A stretch of DNA of 14,189 nt from Gemmatimonadota bacterium (GTDB lineage: Bacteria; Gemmatimonadota; Gemmatimonadetes; Gemmatimonadales; Gemmatimonadaceae), in contig PLMM01000131.1 in assembly GCA_003142495.1 (NCBI GenBank), positions 765-14,953 of the forward strand, read 5' to 3'. Positions 1-8,767 of this stretch are shown piece by piece. The notes under the pieces are model-generated. The model did not search any database. It was not told the DNA's origin and saw only the letters and a program-made list of their open reading frames with translations. Made by a program: the position numbers and the translations under genes. Position 1 is the first letter of the stretch; every line of letters starts with the position of its first letter.

Positions 1-639
1 AAGAACATCGTGGCCGTGGCCTCCGGCAAGGGCGGCGTCGGCAAATCCACCACCGCGGTCAATCTCGCGCTCACGCTGGCGCAGCATGGCACATCGGTGC
101 TCCTCATCGACGCCGACCTTCGTTGCGGCTCCGTCGCGAACGCGTTCGAGATTCCCAGCGCGCCTGGGCTGAGCGAGCTCCTCGAAAGGAAGGCAACGCT
201 CGAGGGAGTGCTCACGCGGCTCGAGGTGGGCGGCATGGGACGGCTCAGCGTCATTCCGTCCGGTCTCGTTCCGGCGAATCCCGGCGGCGTGCTCCTCTCC
301 AACGAGCTGCGTGATCTGCTCGAAGAGGCGGAGCGCGAATACGACATCATCATCATCGACTCGCCGCCGCTCAACGTCGTTGCCGATGCCGCGATCCTGA
401 GCGGTGTCACGCAGGGCGTGGTGTTGGTCGCCCGCTCGGGTGTGACGGCGAAGGCAGCGATCACCTATGCGGCCGAGCAGCTGCGGCTCGTGCGCGCGCC
501 GCTGTTTGGAACGATTCTCAACGACATCGAGCCGAAGAGCTACTCCTCGTACGACGGCGCGTATCGCTACTACGGCGTGCCGGCGCTCAAGGCGTACGGC
601 GAGCAGTACGCGGCAACGGTCGATTCGAAGCGGGAATGA
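1..639 (+). CDS. CpsD/CapB-like tyrosine autokinase (BY-kinase), 5' partial
   Basis: Cytoplasmic ATPase domain of a bacterial tyrosine kinase that controls polymerisation and export of extracellular polysaccharide through cycles of autophosphorylation. The gene is open from base 1, so its N-terminus, and any Wzz-like membrane domain fused to it, lies outside the window; 212 residues are visible. Seen: a Walker A P-loop SGKGGVGKSTT (residues 8-18), a Walker A' motif LLIDADLR (about 34-41), a Walker B motif IIIIDSPP (about 116-123), and a C-terminal tail with seven tyrosines in roughly the last 34 residues (YSSYDGAYRYYG and after), the typical autophosphorylation cluster. The P-loop has the KGG form of MinD/ParA ATPases, which is unusual for BY-kinases, but the DSPP Walker B, the VIPSG segment and the tyrosine tail favour the kinase. 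It is followed after 74 bp by the initiating sugar transferase, as expected in an EPS operon. Confidence 0.88.
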   Translation, partial: KNIVAVASGKGGVGKSTTAVNLALTLAQHGTSVLLIDADLRCGSVANAFEIPSAPGLSELLERKATLEGVLTRLEVGGMGRLSVIPSGLVPANPGGVLLSNELRDLLEEAEREYDIIIIDSPPLNVVADAAILSGVTQGVVLVARSGVTAKAAITYAAEQLRLVRAPLFGTILNDIEPKSYSSYDGAYRYYGVPALKAYGEQYAATVDSKRE

Positions 640-713
640 GACATTCTGCTGTTTTGGTGGTTACTAAGCAAGGGCAGGTCATCGCCAATCACAATCAAAC
701 ACGGTCATAGGTC

Positions 714-2246
714 GTGGCTACCGCGCAGGAGCACCAGCAGCGTTCTTCCGCCAACTGGGCGGATGGATGGACACCGTTTGGAAACGGACGTCCGCGCGCG
801 TCGCGCGTGCCGCCACGAGGGTCGTATTCGCGCGCCGCGGCTCCGCGACACGGCGCGAATCCGGCGGTCGACGCGCTCGTTGCGGTTGCAACGCTGATCG
901 CCGCGTTCGTGCTCATGAATCTCACCGAGAACCAGGTCATCGGGCTCGCCGAGTTCCTGAAAATGCGCATCTCGGTCAAGAACGTGATGCTGATCGCGGT
1001 GCTGTCGTACTGCTGGGTGGCGCTCTTCCGCTCGTTCGGTCTCTACGACGCGCGTCGCATCATGGGCTGGGAAGAGGAGACGCTCCGCGTCATCGGGGCC
1101 TGTCTCCTCGGCGCGCTCGTCGCACTGATCTTCCCCGTCACGAGCGTGAGCCGCGCCTTCCGCTTCGACACCACGGCGCTCTTCTTCGTTGGCGTCACGT
1201 TCAATACGCTGGTCGTCCGTCGCATCGGGCACATGCTCACCGAGCGCGGAACGACGGGCGGCGTGCGCAATCTCGTGATCGTGGGCAGCGGCCCGCGCGC
1301 GCGCCGCGCCTATCGCGAGATGTGCCTCGGCGACCAGCCGCAGTACGTCTGCCTCGGTTTCATCGACTCGGAGCCGGTGCCGATGAACGGCACGCCCATC
1401 AGAATGCTGGGCGGAATTGCGGAGCTCGAGAGCCTGCTGGTGCAGGAGCCGATCGACGAGGTGCTCATCGCGCTGCCGATCAAGTCGCAATACGCGGGCG
1501 TGCAGCGCGCGCTGCGCATCTGCGAGCGCATGGGCGTGCAGGCGACGTATCTCGCCGACGTGTTCGAGCACGGGCTCGCGCGGCCGCGCTTCGAGCAGGC
1601 GGAGTCGCTCGCCGTGGTCACGCTCCCCACGCGCGCGGATGACTCGCGCCTCATGGTCAAGCGCGGCATCGATATAGCCGGCGCCTCGCTCGCCGTAGTC
1701 ATGCTGTCGCCCGTGCTTCTCGTCGCCGCACTCGCGGTGAAGATAACGAGCCCGGGTCCGGTATTCTTCATCCAGCCGCGCTACGGCTACAACCGCCGCC
1801 GCTTCCCGATGATCAAGTTCCGCACGATGGTGGTCGACGCGGAACAGCGGATGAAGGACATCGAGCATCTCAACGAGGCTGCCGGCCCGATCTTCAAGAT
1901 CAAGAAGGACCCGCGCGTCACGAAGATCGGCAGCTTCCTCCGCGAATCGTCCGTCGACGAGCTGCCGCAGCTCTTCAACGTGTTGCTCGGCCACATGTCG
2001 CTGGTTGGACCGCGCCCGATGTCGGTGCGCGACGTCAGCCGCTTCTCCGAGGCAACGCTGATGCGCCGCTTCAGCGTGCTCCCGGGCATGACGGGACTGT
2101 GGCAGGTGAGCGGGCGCAGCTCGCTGACGTTCACGGACTGGATCGCGCTCGACCTGAAGTACATCGACAACTGGTCGCTCACGGAAGATCTGCGCATTCT
2201 CCTCATCACGGTGCCCGTCGTGGTCCGCGGTCGAGGGGCAATGTGA
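714..2246 (+). CDS. Polyprenyl-phosphate sugar-1-phosphate transferase (WcaJ/WbaP-like)
   Basis: Integral membrane enzyme that would start repeat-unit synthesis by moving a sugar-1-phosphate from a UDP-sugar to undecaprenyl phosphate at the cytoplasmic face. It has 510 residues, typical for the long polyisoprenyl-phosphate hexose-1-phosphate transferase type. Four hydrophobic segments lie between about 50 and 167, then a Rossmann-like CoA_binding_3 region beginning VIVGSGPRARRA (188-199), a fifth hydrophobic segment (about 318-343), and the catalytic bacterial sugar transferase domain. Its hallmarks are KFRTM (368-372), DELPQ with the expected catalytic Asp-Glu pair (415-419), GPRP (432-435) and PGMTGLWQVSGR (457-468). 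The start is GTG at 714: an in-frame stop lies at 708-710 and the next methionine is inside the first membrane segment. No clear Shine-Dalgarno precedes it. The sugar cannot be told from sequence alone. Confidence 0.93.
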   Translation: MATAQEHQQRSSANWADGWTPFGNGRPRASRVPPRGSYSRAAAPRHGANPAVDALVAVATLIAAFVLMNLTENQVIGLAEFLKMRISVKNVMLIAVLSYCWVALFRSFGLYDARRIMGWEEETLRVIGACLLGALVALIFPVTSVSRAFRFDTTALFFVGVTFNTLVVRRIGHMLTERGTTGGVRNLVIVGSGPRARRAYREMCLGDQPQYVCLGFIDSEPVPMNGTPIRMLGGIAELESLLVQEPIDEVLIALPIKSQYAGVQRALRICERMGVQATYLADVFEHGLARPRFEQAESLAVVTLPTRADDSRLMVKRGIDIAGASLAVVMLSPVLLVAALAVKITSPGPVFFIQPRYGYNRRRFPMIKFRTMVVDAEQRMKDIEHLNEAAGPIFKIKKDPRVTKIGSFLRESSVDELPQLFNVLLGHMSLVGPRPMSVRDVSRFSEATLMRRFSVLPGMTGLWQVSGRSSLTFTDWIALDLKYIDNWSLTEDLRILLITVPVVVRGRGAM

Positions 2247-2258
2247 TCTCTGGTGGCT

Positions 2259-2278
2259 AGCTCCGGTTCGCCGGAGCT
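2259..2278 (+). other. UUCG-capped hairpin between sugar transferase and flippase genes
   Basis: A perfect 8-bp inverted repeat (AGCTCCGG / CCGGAGCT) closes a TTCG tetraloop, 12 bp after the sugar transferase stop and 23 bp before the flippase ATG. The C(UUCG)G-type loop makes a very stable RNA hairpin. No T-run follows, so it is not a typical terminator. It may protect mRNA ends, cause partial attenuation or influence translation of the next gene; the sequence does not decide. Confidence 0.6.
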
Positions 2279-2301
2279 CGCCGCCGAGGCCTCGCGCACT
2301 C

Positions 2302-3819
2302 ATGAATGATCTACAACCCGCCCTTGGCGATGGCCCGACCAGGGCCGAGCTGGAGGACGCACAGCACGCGGACCTCCTGAAGCGGAGCATCCGCGGCGCG
2401 AACGTGCTCCTCGTACGTGGGCTTCTGCTGCGTGTGATCAGCGCCAGTACCAACTTCGCGCTGATCGCGCTGGTGTTCCCCGCCGAGCTGGGCATTTTCG
2501 CCGTCGTGCGCGGCGCGCTCTCCACGGTGCAGTTCACCACCGAGCTCGGCTTCGAGCTGGCGATGATCCGCCGGCGCGAGGACCCGACGCCCGAGATGCT
2601 CGCGGGTGTGGCGGGGCTTCGGACGCTGATGCTGATCACGATCCTGATTCTGGCGCTGGTGATCCCCCACGCGTCCAGTCTCTTCGGCGTGCTGCCGAAG
2701 GAGTGGAGCAACTGGCTGCTCGTGGCGATCGCGGCGATGCTCGTGACGCCTATTCAGACCTCGTGCAAGGTGGCGCTCGAGCGCGACCTGCGCTTCGCCG
2801 AGCTATCGCTGCTCGAGGTGAAGGGCATCTTCATTCAGAACATCGCACTCGTCGCGTTCGCCTTCGCGCATCGCTTCGTCGAGGGCGTATTCATCACCCA
2901 GATCGCGCTCTGCTTCTACTACACGATCGCACTCTACCGCCTCGTCCCCATCCGGCGCATCTCGTTCGACATGCGCCCGGTGCGTGCGCTCGCGGGTGAC
3001 AGCATCGGCTTCTCGACTTCCACGCTGGTAACGGTCGCGCGCGACTCGCTGACGCCGATTCTGATAGCGCGCTTCTTCGGCCTCGACGTGGCGGGGCTCT
3101 GGAACTTCGCGTGGCGCATCGGACAGTTCCTGTCGCTCACCTTCGAGGGCTATCTGCGTGCGGGCGTCGCGGCGTCGTCGCGGCTCGCGGCGCGAATGGA
3201 AAGCCTGCGCGAGCTCGCCGGGAGCACACTCAGGGGCGCCGCGCAGATTGCGTTTCCGATCGTCGCGCTAGCGTACGCGGTGCTGCCGCTCCTCGCCATT
3301 CTGCTGCCCAAGTGGGGCGACGCGGTAGTGATGGCCCAGCTTTACGTGCTCACCCTCGGCGTGGCGGGCGTGTATACCGCGGCGCTCTCTCCGGTGGCGC
3401 TCGCCCTGCGCGGCCCTCGCGCGTCGATGGCCGAGCAGGTGACCTACACGACAACGATGTGGATCGGACTGGTGATGCTGCACTTCTTCGGGATGTCCAA
3501 CGTCGCGATCGCCTACGCGGTGGGAATCATCGCGAGCGCGGGAGTCGTCTACGCGCTCACGCAACGCCAGCTGCACGTGCCGCTCCTGTCGGCGCTGTCG
3601 CGGCCTCTCGGTCTGCTGGCGTTCTCGCTGGCCGTCTCCATTGGTGGTGGCGTCATGAAGGTGTCTCCGTGGATCGTCGCGCCGCTGGCCGGCGCGGTGC
3701 CGGCGTTCGTGCTGGCGGCGCTCGCCTGGCGTGGACGGACGATGCTTCCGGGTGCGCTCCGGGAGATTCGCGGCGGTAGCCCCGACGCGGAGTCCGCAAC
3801 CTGGGGAGCAGCGTCATGA
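2302..3819 (+). CDS. Wzx-like polysaccharide flippase (MOP superfamily)
   Basis: Polytopic inner-membrane protein expected to flip the lipid-linked repeat unit to the periplasmic face. It has 505 residues, the normal size of the polysaccharide transporter family, with about a dozen hydrophobic segments spread over the whole length after a charged N-terminal stretch of roughly 30 residues. The first helices (LLRVISASTNFALIALVFPA, then the conserved ELG step) follow the usual Wzx/MurJ-like pattern, and internal charged residues such as RDSLTPILIARFFG near the middle fit the MOP fold. Start ATG 2302 has no strong Shine-Dalgarno and follows the UUCG hairpin. Its stop overlaps the next start as ATGA, so translation of the two genes is coupled. 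The call rests on membrane topology and position between an initiating transferase and glycosyltransferases; family members have low sequence conservation. Confidence 0.85.
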   Translation: MNDLQPALGDGPTRAELEDAQHADLLKRSIRGANVLLVRGLLLRVISASTNFALIALVFPAELGIFAVVRGALSTVQFTTELGFELAMIRRREDPTPEMLAGVAGLRTLMLITILILALVIPHASSLFGVLPKEWSNWLLVAIAAMLVTPIQTSCKVALERDLRFAELSLLEVKGIFIQNIALVAFAFAHRFVEGVFITQIALCFYYTIALYRLVPIRRISFDMRPVRALAGDSIGFSTSTLVTVARDSLTPILIARFFGLDVAGLWNFAWRIGQFLSLTFEGYLRAGVAASSRLAARMESLRELAGSTLRGAAQIAFPIVALAYAVLPLLAILLPKWGDAVVMAQLYVLTLGVAGVYTAALSPVALALRGPRASMAEQVTYTTTMWIGLVMLHFFGMSNVAIAYAVGIIASAGVVYALTQRQLHVPLLSALSRPLGLLAFSLAVSIGGGVMKVSPWIVAPLAGAVPAFVLAALAWRGRTMLPGALREIRGGSPDAESATWGAAS

Positions 3820-4904
3820 CGGACGGACTGCGTATCGTGCACGTGCTGAACGAGCTCGCGCAGGCAGGCAACGGCATCGTCAACGCCGCGATCGATCTCG
3901 CCCTGGACCAGGCGCGAGCGGGGCACGATGTTACCGTCGCCGCGCCTGCCGGCGCGTACCTCGAGCTGCTGCGCGCGAACAATGTGAAGCACTGCCGGTT
4001 GCGGACGTTCAGCGTGTTTCGCCCGCTCAACGGAGCGCTTCGCCTGCGCAGCTTGGTGCGTCGCACGCAGCCGCACATCGTGCACGCGCACATGATGACC
4101 GGCGCACTGGTTGGCCGGCTCGCATGCACCGGAACGAGCACGGCGCTGGTGACCACCGTCCACAACTCCTGGCAGCGCCACGCCGTGCTAATGCGCTTTG
4201 GCCACCGCGTGATCGCGGTGAGCGATGCGGTACGCGCGGACATGATCGCGCGCGGCGTCCCCGCCCTTCGCATCGAGACGGTGCTCAACGGCACGATCGG
4301 CACCCTGCGCAAGCCAGCGGGCGCACCACCAGCGCCGGTGACGCTCAAGCACCCCAACATCGTCACCGTCGCCGGAATGTTCGATCGCAAGGGAATCGCG
4401 GATCTCATCGAGGCCACCGCGCTCATACGCGAGCGTGTACCGGCGGTCACCACGTATCTCGTGGGAGATGGACCCGACCGCGCTGCGTTCGAGCAGCTGG
4501 CGAACGAGCGTGGCATAGCCGACTCGGTGGTGTTCCTCGGCTTCCGCGCCGATGCGGAGGCGGTGATGCGGCAGGCGGATGTGTTCGCGCTTGCGTCGCA
4601 CGCGGACTCGAACCCGCTCGTGATCCCCGAGGCGCGCGCCGCGGGGCTGCCGATCGTTGCCACGCGCGTGGATGGAATTCCGGAGTCGCTCGATGGCGGC
4701 GCTGCGGGGCTGCTCGTTCCGCCGCACGCGCCGGACGCGCTCGCGAACGCGATTGCGGGGCTGCTTCTCGATCCTGAGCAGCGAGCGCGCCTGCGCGCCG
4801 CGGCCTCGCGGAATCTCGAGCGCTTGACGGTGCACCGCATGGCGTGCGAGACGATGTCCGTATACAGGCGCGCGATGGTTGGGCGCACGGTCGGCGCGCA
4901 ATGA
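3816..4904 (+). CDS. GT4-family glycosyltransferase (first of four)
   Basis: A 362-residue GT-B fold enzyme, probably a retaining glycosyltransferase that adds one sugar of the repeat unit at the cytoplasmic face. The N-terminal acceptor domain contains IVHAHM (88-93) and TVHN (114-117). The C-terminal nucleotide-sugar domain begins at AGMFDRKG (186-193) and holds GDGPDR and the active-site segment DSNPLVIPEARAAGLP (264 onward). In that segment the second Glu of the GT4 EX7E motif is present (E272), but the first is replaced by Asp (D264). Start ATG 3816 overlaps the flippase stop by four bases and is preceded by GGAG at 3805-3808 with 7-base spacing. Its stop in turn overlaps the following ATG. 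Donor and acceptor sugars cannot be inferred. Confidence 0.9.
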   Translation: MTDGLRIVHVLNELAQAGNGIVNAAIDLALDQARAGHDVTVAAPAGAYLELLRANNVKHCRLRTFSVFRPLNGALRLRSLVRRTQPHIVHAHMMTGALVGRLACTGTSTALVTTVHNSWQRHAVLMRFGHRVIAVSDAVRADMIARGVPALRIETVLNGTIGTLRKPAGAPPAPVTLKHPNIVTVAGMFDRKGIADLIEATALIRERVPAVTTYLVGDGPDRAAFEQLANERGIADSVVFLGFRADAEAVMRQADVFALASHADSNPLVIPEARAAGLPIVATRVDGIPESLDGGAAGLLVPPHAPDALANAIAGLLLDPEQRARLRAAASRNLERLTVHRMACETMSVYRRAMVGRTVGAQ

Positions 4905-6031
4905 AGCTCGCCGTGATCGCGAACCGCGTTTACCGCCGCGGCGGGATGGAGCGCGCGAGCGCCGAGGTGTTCAGCCGCATCGCGTTTACCGATGATGTGA
5001 CGATCATCGCGACGGAGTGCGAGATAGAGAACGGGCATCTTCGGTGGCTCCCCGTGCGTGCGATCCGCCGCCCCGCAATGCTCAACCAGGCGATGTTCGC
5101 GCGCTCGGCGCAGGCGCTCGAGCGCGCCGAGCGCTACGATCTCATCGTGTCGGTGGACAGTGCCGCGCGCGATGCCGATGTCGTGATAGCGCACTTCTGC
5201 CTCGGAATCTTCACGTCGCGCTTCGGAGGGTTGCGCGGGGGCTCCAGCCGGCTGCGTCGCCTCTATCAGCGGGTGGCGGAGCGGTCGCTCACGTCACGGG
5301 AGCGGGGGCTGTACAAATCGTCGCGGCTGCGAGGCGTGATCGCGGTCTCGAGCGGATTGAAGCGCGAGCTGATGGAGGAGTACGGCATCGAGGATTCGAT
5401 GATCCGGGTCATCCCGAATGGCGTGGACCGCACTGTTTTTCACCCCGCGCCGAGTCTGGAGGCGAAACTCGCGCTGCGGCGGGAGCTCGGCCTATCGGAG
5501 ACGTCGTTTCTCGCCGTGTTCATGGGTGGCGACTGGGACCGGAAGGGACTCGCCGATGTGATCCGCGCGATCGCGAAGCTGCCGGGGACGGAGCTCGCGG
5601 TGGTGGGAGGAGGGAACGTCGCGGCATTCAGGCGCCTCGCCGAGGGAGTGGGTGCGGGGTCGCGGGTGCATTTCGCCGGCATTCAGGCGCAGCCGCAGCG
5701 CTACCTCGCAGCCGGCGACGTCTTCGCCTGTCCCTCGCGTTACGAAACGTTCTCGATGTCGGGGCTCGAAGCAGCGGCGTGTGGACTGCCGCTCATCGTC
5801 GTACGCACCAACGGGCTCGAGGATTTCGTCGAGCACGGCGTGAACGGATTTTTCGTCGAGACCAACGTGGAATCGGTGCGCGAGGCACTCGCGCGTGTGA
5901 TGGGAGATTCGGAGCTCCGGGAGTCGATGTCGCAGGCTGCCGTTCGCACGGCGGCGCGGTTCGACTGGGGTGACATCGCGACCGCCACGCGCGAGGTGCT
6001 CGAGACGCTCGCGCGCGAGCCCGCACGATGA
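4901..6031 (+). CDS. GT4-family glycosyltransferase (WaaG-like)
   Basis: A 376-residue GT-B enzyme. I chose ATG 4901 (protein MKLAVIANRVYRRGGMER) although the frame stays open 19 codons upstream. It starts the first Rossmann strand exactly where the family does, forms an ATGA overlap with the preceding gene, and leaves out an arginine-rich extension that would lie inside that gene. Seen: IPNGVD (171-176) linking the two domains, GGDWDRKG (209-216) like the RKG loop of LPS-core glucosyltransferase WaaG, and a full EX7E motif (E282 to E290, ETFSMSGLE). It probably adds a sugar to the growing repeat unit. Its stop overlaps the next gene's ATG. The donor is unknown. Confidence 0.9.
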   Translation: MKLAVIANRVYRRGGMERASAEVFSRIAFTDDVTIIATECEIENGHLRWLPVRAIRRPAMLNQAMFARSAQALERAERYDLIVSVDSAARDADVVIAHFCLGIFTSRFGGLRGGSSRLRRLYQRVAERSLTSRERGLYKSSRLRGVIAVSSGLKRELMEEYGIEDSMIRVIPNGVDRTVFHPAPSLEAKLALRRELGLSETSFLAVFMGGDWDRKGLADVIRAIAKLPGTELAVVGGGNVAAFRRLAEGVGAGSRVHFAGIQAQPQRYLAAGDVFACPSRYETFSMSGLEAAACGLPLIVVRTNGLEDFVEHGVNGFFVETNVESVREALARVMGDSELRESMSQAAVRTAARFDWGDIATATREVLETLAREPAR

Positions 6032-7557
6032 CCGCCGTACAGCAGCAATGGCAGTGGGAGGAGGACCGGCCGCGCTCGCGACTGAGCGAGGCGGAGCTGG
6101 GCGACACACTCTTCTCGACCAAGGCGGGGCGGCGGCTCATCATCATGATGATCATGGGCGCGGCGCTGTTCGTGGCCGCGTGGGTGAAGGTGCCGCACGC
6201 GCTCGCCGTCGGCTTCTCCCCAATGGCTGCGCTCGTGGCGCTGTACCTCTACCGCTACCATCCATCGCTGTACATTGGCTACAGCTGGTGGGTGTGGTGT
6301 CTGGTGTGCTTCGCGCGGCGCCTCATCGAGCTCAAGAGCGGCTTCATCGTCGCGAGCCCCATTCTGCTCGCGCCGTATCTCGTGTCGCTGCCCATGGGCA
6401 TCACGCTCATCATGCACGCGCCGAAGCTGCTGCGGCGCGCGCTCGTTCCCTTCCTGCTGGTGCTGATCGCGCTCTGCTACTCGTACATCGTCGGCATCGT
6501 ATCCACCGGATTCCCCGCGGCGAGCTACGGTCTGCTCGTGTGGTTGACGCCGATTTTGCTCGGCTTTCACATCGCGGCGCAGTCGGACATCTATCCGGCG
6601 GTGCGCATCGTGATGAAGCGCGCCATCGTGGGATCGGTGCTGCTCATGGGCGCGTACGGCGTCTTTCAGTTCGTGCATCCGCTGGCGTGGGACATCTTCT
6701 GGATGTATGCCGGAAAGATGTACGTGATCGGCATTCCGGCGCCGATGATGTTTCGCGTGTTCAGCACGATGAACTCCCCCGCGCCATTCGCCGTGGTGAT
6801 GATGGCGTCGCTGATCGTGGTGCTGAGCCAGCGCTCCACGTATGCGTGGGTCGCGCTCGGCGCCGGCGCGACGGCACTGCTGCTCACGACGGTGCGCACA
6901 TCGTGGCTCGCCTTCGCAATCGGCTTTCTGATCTACGGCTGGTTCGTGCCCTGGCGCTCCATCTCGCGGATCGTGGTTCCGCTGGTGGGGCTCGGCGCGA
7001 TGGTCATCGGCGTGACCGCCTTCACGCCACTCGGCGACACGATCATAACGCGCTTCCATACGTTCGGCACGCTCAACGATGACGTGAGCCTGCACGAGCG
7101 CGCGAACTTCTATCATGACATTAGCAACCGTGTCATGAACACGCCGCTGGGCGTGGGGATGGGCGGCACGGGCGCGGCATCGCTCATGAGCCAGGGAACG
7201 GCGGTGCTAAGCTTCGACAGCGGAGTGCTCGACATTCTTTTCTCGCTCGGCTGGTTCGGCGCGCTCGTATTCGTGATCGGCCTTCTCGGGCTCGTGAAGT
7301 ACGCGCTCTCGGTCAGGGAGGTGCGAGGGGACTATTTCGATCTTGCGCTGCGGGCGGGTGCGCTCGCGACGCTGTCCATTCTGCCGTCGTTCAACTCCCT
7401 CGGGGGCGTGGACGGAATCGTGTTCTGGGGCTTTCTTGGCCTCAGTATCTCGCGGCAGTTCTGGGTGGAGGACTTGCGTGAGGAGCAGGAGCACCAGGCG
7501 AGGCTGATGGCGCTGAGTGCGGCGGCGGAGATGGCGGAGATGGCGGGGGTAGCTTGA
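6028..7557 (+). CDS. Wzy/WaaL-type O-antigen polymerase or ligase
   Basis: Polytopic inner-membrane protein of 509 residues with about 11-13 hydrophobic segments, a charged N-terminal cytoplasmic stretch of about 35 residues and a polar C-terminal tail. It resembles the O-antigen ligase/polymerase (Wzy_C) superfamily: a conserved Arg in TTVRTSWLAF (R290, membrane boundary), then a large periplasmic loop (about 331-400) with RANFYHD (358-364), NTPLGVGMGGTG (371-382) and a hydrophobic return. Within an EPS operon that already has a flippase and an initiating transferase, it is most likely the Wzy polymerase that joins flipped repeat units on undecaprenyl diphosphate; a ligase role is the main alternative. 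It is joined to the previous gene by an ATGA overlap. The next gene begins 37 bp downstream. Confidence 0.85.
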   Translation: MTAVQQQWQWEEDRPRSRLSEAELGDTLFSTKAGRRLIIMMIMGAALFVAAWVKVPHALAVGFSPMAALVALYLYRYHPSLYIGYSWWVWCLVCFARRLIELKSGFIVASPILLAPYLVSLPMGITLIMHAPKLLRRALVPFLLVLIALCYSYIVGIVSTGFPAASYGLLVWLTPILLGFHIAAQSDIYPAVRIVMKRAIVGSVLLMGAYGVFQFVHPLAWDIFWMYAGKMYVIGIPAPMMFRVFSTMNSPAPFAVVMMASLIVVLSQRSTYAWVALGAGATALLLTTVRTSWLAFAIGFLIYGWFVPWRSISRIVVPLVGLGAMVIGVTAFTPLGDTIITRFHTFGTLNDDVSLHERANFYHDISNRVMNTPLGVGMGGTGAASLMSQGTAVLSFDSGVLDILFSLGWFGALVFVIGLLGLVKYALSVREVRGDYFDLALRAGALATLSILPSFNSLGGVDGIVFWGFLGLSISRQFWVEDLREEQEHQARLMALSAAAEMAEMAGVA

Positions 7558-7594
7558 CGGGACGCCGGCTCGCCGGAGGGCGCACGCGAAACAG

Positions 7595-8767
7595 GTGACG
7601 ACGCAAAGAATTCTCTTCCTCGACCACACGGCGGTGCTCGGCGGGGCCGAGCTGTGCCTGCTGGATGTTGCGGCGTACTTCCGGGAGGGCTCGCTCGTCG
7701 CATTGATGGAGGATGGTCCTCTGCGCGAAGCGCTGGAGCGGCGCGGTGTTCGAGTGACGGTTCTGGCCAGCGGTGGATCGCTGCGACAGGTGAAGCGGGA
7801 GAGTGCTGTTCCGGGATTCGCCGCGGTTGGCGCAGTGCTGAACGCGGCGCGAGAGGTCGCGCGATTGGCGCGAGATTATGATGTGGTGTACGCGAACTCG
7901 CAGAAGGCGTTTGTCGTCGCCTGCGTGTCCGCCGCATTTGCACGCCGTCCGGTGCTCTGGCATTTGCACGACATTCTGGATAAACGGATTTTCAGCCGCG
8001 TCAACATTGGGGTCGATGTCTTTCTTGCAAACCATGTGGCATCGCGCGTGATCGCGAACAGCCAGGCAACCGCAAGCGCCCTTCGCGCGAACGGCGGCAC
8101 GCGCGTGCCCGTCGACGTGGTGTATAACGGGCTCGACCCCGCCGTGGCTGATACGGTGACCGCTGCCGACGCCGCCAGCATGCGCGCCTCGCTCGGCCTC
8201 GGCAAGGGTCCTCTCCTTGGGCTATTCGGCAGACTCGCGCCTTGGAAAGGACAGCACGTCGCGATCCAGGCATTAGCGCTGATCGACGTCGATACCGATG
8301 TAGAGCTGGTCATCGTTGGCGACGCGCTCTTTGGAGAAGAATCATACGCGGCGGAGTTGCGAGCGCTCGTGGCGAAGTACGAGCTCGCAAAGCGCGTGCA
8401 TTTTCTGGGCTTTCGCAATGACGTCCCCGTCCTGATGCGCATGGTGGATGTGCTCATCCACACCTCCACGGCGCCGGAGCCTTTTGGGCGCGTGATCGTC
8501 GAAGGGATGCTTGCGGAGCGTCCTGTGATCGCCACAGCTGGCGGAGGCGCCTCCGAGATCGTTCGCCCGGGTGTTACCGCGTGGCAGATTCAGCCCAACA
8601 GTCCGGTTGATTTGGCGACGGCAATACTCGATGTGATCGACGATCACTCGCGCGCGCGGGAAATAGCATTGGCCGGACGAGCGGATGCGATTGCGCGCTT
8701 CACGCTGAGCGTCACGCTGCCGCAAACCGAGCGCTCGATCGCGCTCGCGGCAGGGGGACGAGCGTGA
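7595..8767 (+). CDS. GT4-family glycosyltransferase
   Basis: A 390-residue GT-B enzyme with the full GT4 signature: LGGAE (15-19) near the N-terminal glycine-rich loop, HLHD (123-126), VVYNGLD (175-181) before the donor domain, FGRLAPWKGQH (211-221), and EX7E (E295 to E303, EPFGRVIVE). It would add one sugar of the EPS repeat unit in the cytoplasm. Start GTG 7595 is the only reasonable one, since the first ATG falls after the glycine-rich loop. A GGAGGG at 7575-7580 lies 14 bases upstream, further than ideal. The 37-bp gap before it holds a small CCGG-CTCG-CCGG hairpin (7565-7576). It ends in a GTGA overlap with the next gene. Confidence 0.9.
   Translation: MTTQRILFLDHTAVLGGAELCLLDVAAYFREGSLVALMEDGPLREALERRGVRVTVLASGGSLRQVKRESAVPGFAAVGAVLNAAREVARLARDYDVVYANSQKAFVVACVSAAFARRPVLWHLHDILDKRIFSRVNIGVDVFLANHVASRVIANSQATASALRANGGTRVPVDVVYNGLDPAVADTVTAADAASMRASLGLGKGPLLGLFGRLAPWKGQHVAIQALALIDVDTDVELVIVGDALFGEESYAAELRALVAKYELAKRVHFLGFRNDVPVLMRMVDVLIHTSTAPEPFGRVIVEGMLAERPVIATAGGGASEIVRPGVTAWQIQPNSPVDLATAILDVIDDHSRAREIALAGRADAIARFTLSVTLPQTERSIALAAGGRA

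Noticed and set aside
705..2711. 668-codon open frame on the minus strand opposite the sugar transferase and flippase genes
   Set aside because: The predicted product is Arg/His/Ala-rich with no recognisable domain; it mirrors the GC-biased codons of the real plus-strand genes.
3653..5194. 513-codon minus-strand open frame opposite the GT4 genes
   Set aside because: Same antisense shadow effect; it crosses the boundaries of three clearly real, overlapping genes.
5740..7116. 458-codon minus-strand open frame opposite the polymerase gene
   Set aside because: Low-complexity His/Arg/Glu composition, no motif, and fully covered by the recognised genes on the other strand.
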